NCBI GenBank assembly: GCA_003457135.1
Contig: DMSQ01000042.1
Span: 1 to 25,574, forward strand
Direction of reading: 5' to 3'
DNA: 25,574 nt
Origin: Prolixibacteraceae bacterium
Lineage (GTDB): Bacteria; Bacteroidota; Bacteroidia; Bacteroidales; Prolixibacteraceae
The notes beneath the pieces were generated by a model. That model did not search any database. It was not told the origin of the DNA and saw only the letters and a list, made by a program, of their open reading frames with translations. Below are positions 22,669 through 25,574 of this stretch, piece after piece. Made by a program: the position numbers and the translations under genes. The stretch's first letter is position 1, and the number at the start of each line of letters is the position of its first letter.

Positions 22669-23249
22669 TTTGGGAGTAGTTTGTTTACCCGCATCGTCAG
22701 CGCTTTTGACTTATAAATAGGTAATAATTTGTAAATAAGCTCTTTATTTAAAGGATTTAAATTATCGAAATAAGATTCAGCATTGAGATAAAGTAAATCT
22801 AAAAATGCCCGCTCCGCAATGGCAATATTTATCTGGTTGTTTTGCCTGATAATCCCCGCTGTGTTCACCAGTATCTCTCCCTTCATTTTTCGATAAAAGT
22901 AGGTTTTATTCTCTACCTCAATACTTCGGCTCAGGTAACTGACAACCGAAATGCGCGAATCGAATTGAAATACAATTCCGGCCTTCTGCAAAACGTATTC
23001 CAGCGAAATATATGAAGGGGTATAAATAGTACATGCCAGTTCTTCTGCATGGTAAGCCGGTTTGGCATAGATTCCTTTTCGTGGATTTTGCAACTTGCCC
23101 GTACGGACATGATAGTTTAATTTTTTGTTGAGCGATTGAAAATTGGTTTCACCGGCAAGTATGGCAATATCGTTCAAACGAAAGACTGTCCGAGTATCCT
23201 TATAAATGGCTAATACAATATCGCTACTGTTGTTTTGGGAACTAAACAT
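22665..23249 (-). CDS. AbiEi-like antitoxin
   Basis: A 194-residue protein whose N-terminus resembles the winged-helix domain of AbiEi-type antitoxins: VFRLNDIAILAGETNFQSLNKKLNYHVRTGKLQNPRKGIYAKP, followed by SYISLEYVLQKAGIV and AIAERAFLDLLYLNAESYF. In known AbiE systems this protein represses the operon and neutralises AbiEii without direct binding (type IV). Its TGA overlaps the ATG of the nucleotidyltransferase gene by 4 bp. A 13 bp inverted repeat lies about 110 bp upstream and could be an operator, although its distance is longer than usual. Confidence 0.85.
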   Translation of the reverse strand: MFSSQNNSSDIVLAIYKDTRTVFRLNDIAILAGETNFQSLNKKLNYHVRTGKLQNPRKGIYAKPAYHAEELACTIYTPSYISLEYVLQKAGIVFQFDSRISVVSYLSRSIEVENKTYFYRKMKGEILVNTAGIIRQNNQINIAIAERAFLDLLYLNAESYFDNLNPLNKELIYKLLPIYKSKALTMRVNKLLPK

Positions 23250-23358
23250 CTTAAAAATTCATATCTTTAGTTCACGAAAGTAATAAACCTGACTGGATTC
23301 TGCAAATTTTCTGAAATGCAAAAGAGCCAATATCCGAAACTGCCATTACCTTAAACCA

Positions 23359-23391
23359 ATTGATCCGATGACTTTGGTTCATCGGATCAAT
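23359..23391. promoter_or_regulatory. Perfect 13 bp inverted repeat upstream of the AbiE pair
   Basis: ATTGATCCGATGA (23359-23371) and TCATCGGATCAAT (23379-23391) flank a 7-nt spacer, CTTTGGT. Weaker pairing AACCA/TGGTT may extend it. It lies 110 bp before the AbiEi ATG and is not followed by a T-run on either strand, so an operator or RNA hairpin is likelier than an intrinsic terminator. Confidence 0.45.
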
Positions 23392-23485
23392 CATCTGGTT
23401 ATCGGGAAGGCTTTGGTTTTGAGTTTTAAGCTCATAAAAAATGCGTCACAGACGCCAAATAAACAACCTGTGTTTTCGCTGGTAC

Positions 23486-23968
23486 TCAAATGAGGTGCAG
23501 ACAGGGATTCACAATGGCGCGGGCAATGGCGACCCTTTGCTGCTGTCCTCCTGAAAGCGAATCTACATCACGCTCCTAATAGTCGGTCATGGTCACGATT
23601 TTCAGCACTTGCTTCACCCGTTTTTTGATTTCGTCTTTCGGAAGCTTTTTCAGTTGAAGTCCAAAGGCAATATTTTCGAAAACAATTAGATGCGGAAACA
23701 GGGCATATCGCTGGAAGACTGTATTGACAGGTCGAAGGTGTGGTGGTGTTTGGGTCACATCCTGGCCGGCAATGTTTATTTGTCCATTGGAAGCTCCTAG
23801 GAAACCTGCAATTAACCGCAATAATGTAGTTTTTCCACACCCTGATGGCCCCAGGATAGTAACGAATTCACCTTTCCCGTTGGATAGATTAATGTTCTGA
23901 AGAACAGTTTTATTGCCAAAAGCGTGTGATAAATGCTCTACGGTGATGATGTCAGAATTTTGAAGCAT
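23486..23968 (-). pseudogene. Truncated PotA-type ABC ATPase pseudogene
   Basis: Reading from ATG 23968 gives a clear spermidine/putrescine-type (PotA) ATPase N-terminus: ITVEHLSHAFGNKTVLQNIN, Walker A GPSGCGKTT, and the Q-loop VFQRYALFPHLIVFENIAFGL. An in-frame TAG (23578-23576) then falls after MTDY. Past it the same frame still encodes the signature helix DSLSGGQQQRVAIARAIVN before similarity stops at 23507, just short of the expected Walker B. The second half (Walker B, H-loop, TOBE domain) is missing, and no PotB/C/D partners are present. It is therefore a double-damaged remnant. A short active product is unlikely. Confidence 0.93.
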
Positions 23969-24435
23969 GAATGATAAAATGATCGTTTCGTTGACAGAAG
24001 CATTACATTTTTGTATAATCCCAATCAAAAATAATTATTTCCGTGAAACGAACACGTCGTGAAACTAATTCGATTCATTTCCGTCGCGTTTTGCTCTGGG
24101 GGAAGCAAATCCTTTGCGCCCGATCCAAAACTCGAAATCGTTTTCAGCCGTGCCAAAACTACCGCATTCAAAGCATGGATGAATGGGGGAAATGCCTGAT
24201 CTGTGGTTTATATCCATTCCTTCGCTCATTGATTCATCAGCGGAATTTATCTCTTACTATCAAACGTACATGGCTGATAAGCCAGTGTATCTGGAGTTAA
24301 TTTCTGGATGCCCTGCCATTTCGAGTACAAACAAGTGTGAATCATGCAAATATTTAACAGAATTGTGCAAAATTTTAAGGACTTAAAAGATATATTTTTA
24401 CGAAGAAAGTGAATTCACTTAATACACATATTAAT
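23969..24435. other. Gene-poor stretch with two small unrecognised ORFs
   Basis: Two overlapping plus-strand ORFs exist. One runs 24059-24199 (GTG start, 46 codons) and could encode a small lipoprotein-like peptide: MKLIRFISVAFCSGGSKSF with a possible lipobox before Cys12. The other, 24183-24386 (67 codons), reads MGEMPDLWFISIPSL and ends with a Cys-rich stretch (SGCPAISSTNKCESCKYLTELC). Neither matches a family I recognise. They may be debris or real small genes. A promoter for the DUF3494 gene probably lies at the right end. Confidence 0.35.
24407..24420. promoter_or_regulatory. Perfect 14 bp palindrome before the DUF3494 gene
   Basis: AAGTGAATTCACTT is a perfect palindrome ending 15 bp before the ATG at 24436. 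It could be an operator or a short 5'-UTR hairpin; no binding protein is known. Confidence 0.35.
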
Positions 24436-25574
24436 ATGAAAAAATTTTTACTTATCGTAGTAATTTCTAGTTTGTTGGCTTTCCCGAAAGTTAATTTTGG
24501 ACAGACCTCTCCCAACTTGGGGACAACTTCAGGTTTTGCGCTATTTACTGCAGTTGGAGCATTTAACAACACTGGGGCATCAGCCGTAACTGGAGATGTT
24601 GGCACCAATGCAGGTGCATTCAATGCATTCCCTCCTGGAACCTTAATTGGAACAAAGCATGTCCTTGATCCTATTTCTACAACAGCAGCAACCGATGTGG
24701 CTATTGCTTATAGCGATTTAACTCAAGTCGGGACAGTTATTGGAGTTGGATTAGGAAACGGCCAGATTCTACTTCCCGGTGTTTACCAAACAGGTGCGGC
24801 ATCAACCTTAAATGGAAACTTAACTCTGGATGGACAAGGAAATCCGGATGCTTTGTTTATTATCAGGATAGGTGGCGCTTTTGCTACAGGTGCATCTTCA
24901 AATGTGATTCTTACTAATTCAGCCTCTTTGTGCAATGTGTATTGGCAAATAAATGGAAAATTTGATTTAGGAGATGCTTCTGTTTTCAGGGGTACTTTAG
25001 TCGCCGACGGAGCAATCACATTATTGGAAGGCTCATCACTTTTAGGTAGGGGACTTTCAAAGGCTGGAGCTATCTCCCTAAATAATAATACAGTAACCAA
25101 TCCTCAGGTAGCAGCGGCAGGAACAATAACAGGGAACGCTACAATATGTCAGGGAGAAGCAGGACTTATTTATTCTGTAACTGCAATTTCCAATGCGACA
25201 GGCTACTCATGGAATCTGCCTTCCGGAGCAACAATAACTCAGGGTACTAATACCAATAGTATTACAGTGGATTATAGTACAATTGCGTCAAGTGGTAATA
25301 TAACAGTGCAAGGAAACAACAGTTGTGGCACTGGAACATTATCTGCAAATTTTGCGGTAACTGTAAATCCTTTTCCAACAGCACCAACAGTTGGCACCAT
25401 TACACAGCCAACCTGTACTTTGGCCACAGGAAGTATTGTTCTGAATGGATTGCCTGCTACAGGAACCTGGACTCTGACCAGGTCACCGGGTGGAACCACC
25501 ACCACAGGCACGGGAACAAGCTCAACTGTTTCATTGCTTGCAGCAGGAACCTATACCTTTACCGTGACCAATGC
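24436..25574 (+). CDS. Ice-binding-like DUF3494 protein with PKD-like domains (partial)
   Basis: An open frame of 379 complete codons from ATG 24436, still open at the window end. Residues 1-23 form a signal peptide (MKKFLLIVVISSLLAFPKVN, ending FGQ). Residues about 27-225 match the DUF3494 ice-binding beta-solenoid family: NLGTTSGFALFTAVGAFNNTG, VTGDVGTNAG, LPGVYQTGAASTLNGNLTLDGQGNPDALFIIRIGGAF and NVYWQINGKFDLGDASVFRGTLVADGAI. After that comes a PKD-like module (CQGEAGLIYSVTAISNATGYSWNLPSG) and the start of a SprB-type repeat. Such proteins are secreted, often via type 9 secretion, and serve in ice binding or adhesion. The C-terminus, including any sorting domain, lies outside the window. 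Confidence 0.9.
   Translation, partial: MKKFLLIVVISSLLAFPKVNFGQTSPNLGTTSGFALFTAVGAFNNTGASAVTGDVGTNAGAFNAFPPGTLIGTKHVLDPISTTAATDVAIAYSDLTQVGTVIGVGLGNGQILLPGVYQTGAASTLNGNLTLDGQGNPDALFIIRIGGAFATGASSNVILTNSASLCNVYWQINGKFDLGDASVFRGTLVADGAITLLEGSSLLGRGLSKAGAISLNNNTVTNPQVAAAGTITGNATICQGEAGLIYSVTAISNATGYSWNLPSGATITQGTNTNSITVDYSTIASSGNITVQGNNSCGTGTLSANFAVTVNPFPTAPTVGTITQPTCTLATGSIVLNGLPATGTWTLTRSPGGTTTTGTGTSSTVSLLAAGTYTFTVTN

Overview
The window looks like a chromosomal segment from a member of the Bacteroidota, probably a free-living or environmental relative of the Bacteroidales/Marinilabiliales. The evidence is the gene families (a DUF4890/Spy-like secreted protein, FKBP lipoproteins, a LytS/LytR-type pair, Kef-like antiporter, DUF3494 plus PKD-like surface protein), scarce Shine-Dalgarno sequences, and several TAnnTTTG elements matching the Bacteroidota -7 promoter consensus. 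The genus is not resolved. No rRNA or tRNA gene, CRISPR array, IS element or phage module was recognised.

Layout. Positions 1-593 hold no gene but contain a nested, roughly 250 bp imperfect palindrome. 594-7936 is mostly housekeeping: a secreted Spy-like protein, ribH and a TPR membrane protein on the minus strand, then recF-DUF721 on the plus strand, ndk on the minus strand, and a plus-strand run of a DHH phosphoesterase, two FKBP lipoproteins (the second lacking catalytic residues) and a YciB-like/Nudix fusion. 7940-12910 is minus strand: a CPA2 antiporter, a LytTR regulator overlapping its histidine kinase, a double-CDGSH protein and a secreted beta-propeller. A secreted lactonase is divergent at 12994. 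14167-16765 is a minus-strand set of membrane or stress genes (YqhA, TerC, VTT/YqaA, TerB-like). 17138-19306 holds a small exported protein, folE and hldD.

19491-23249 is a compact minus-strand run: an AbiEi/AbiEii-type toxin-antitoxin pair, an L,D-transpeptidase, a GH16 laminarinase-like enzyme and yaaA, with gaps of only 16-48 bp. Beyond it lies a broken PotA-type ABC ATPase (in-frame stop, missing C-terminal half), a gene-poor stretch with small unrecognised ORFs, and the start of a large DUF3494 ice-binding-like surface protein that runs off the window.

The most unusual feature is a two-part tandem repeat found at two sites 15 kb apart (3853-4056 and 19306-19447). Each copy pairs an 11 bp-period array with a 24 bp-period array containing GCGAAGC mini-hairpins. 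The two copies are inverted relative to each other, and each lies between convergent genes, abutting the stop codon of the left-hand gene. No gene system in the window is clearly new; the composite repeat, the long palindrome and the Nudix fusion are the best candidates for undescribed biology.
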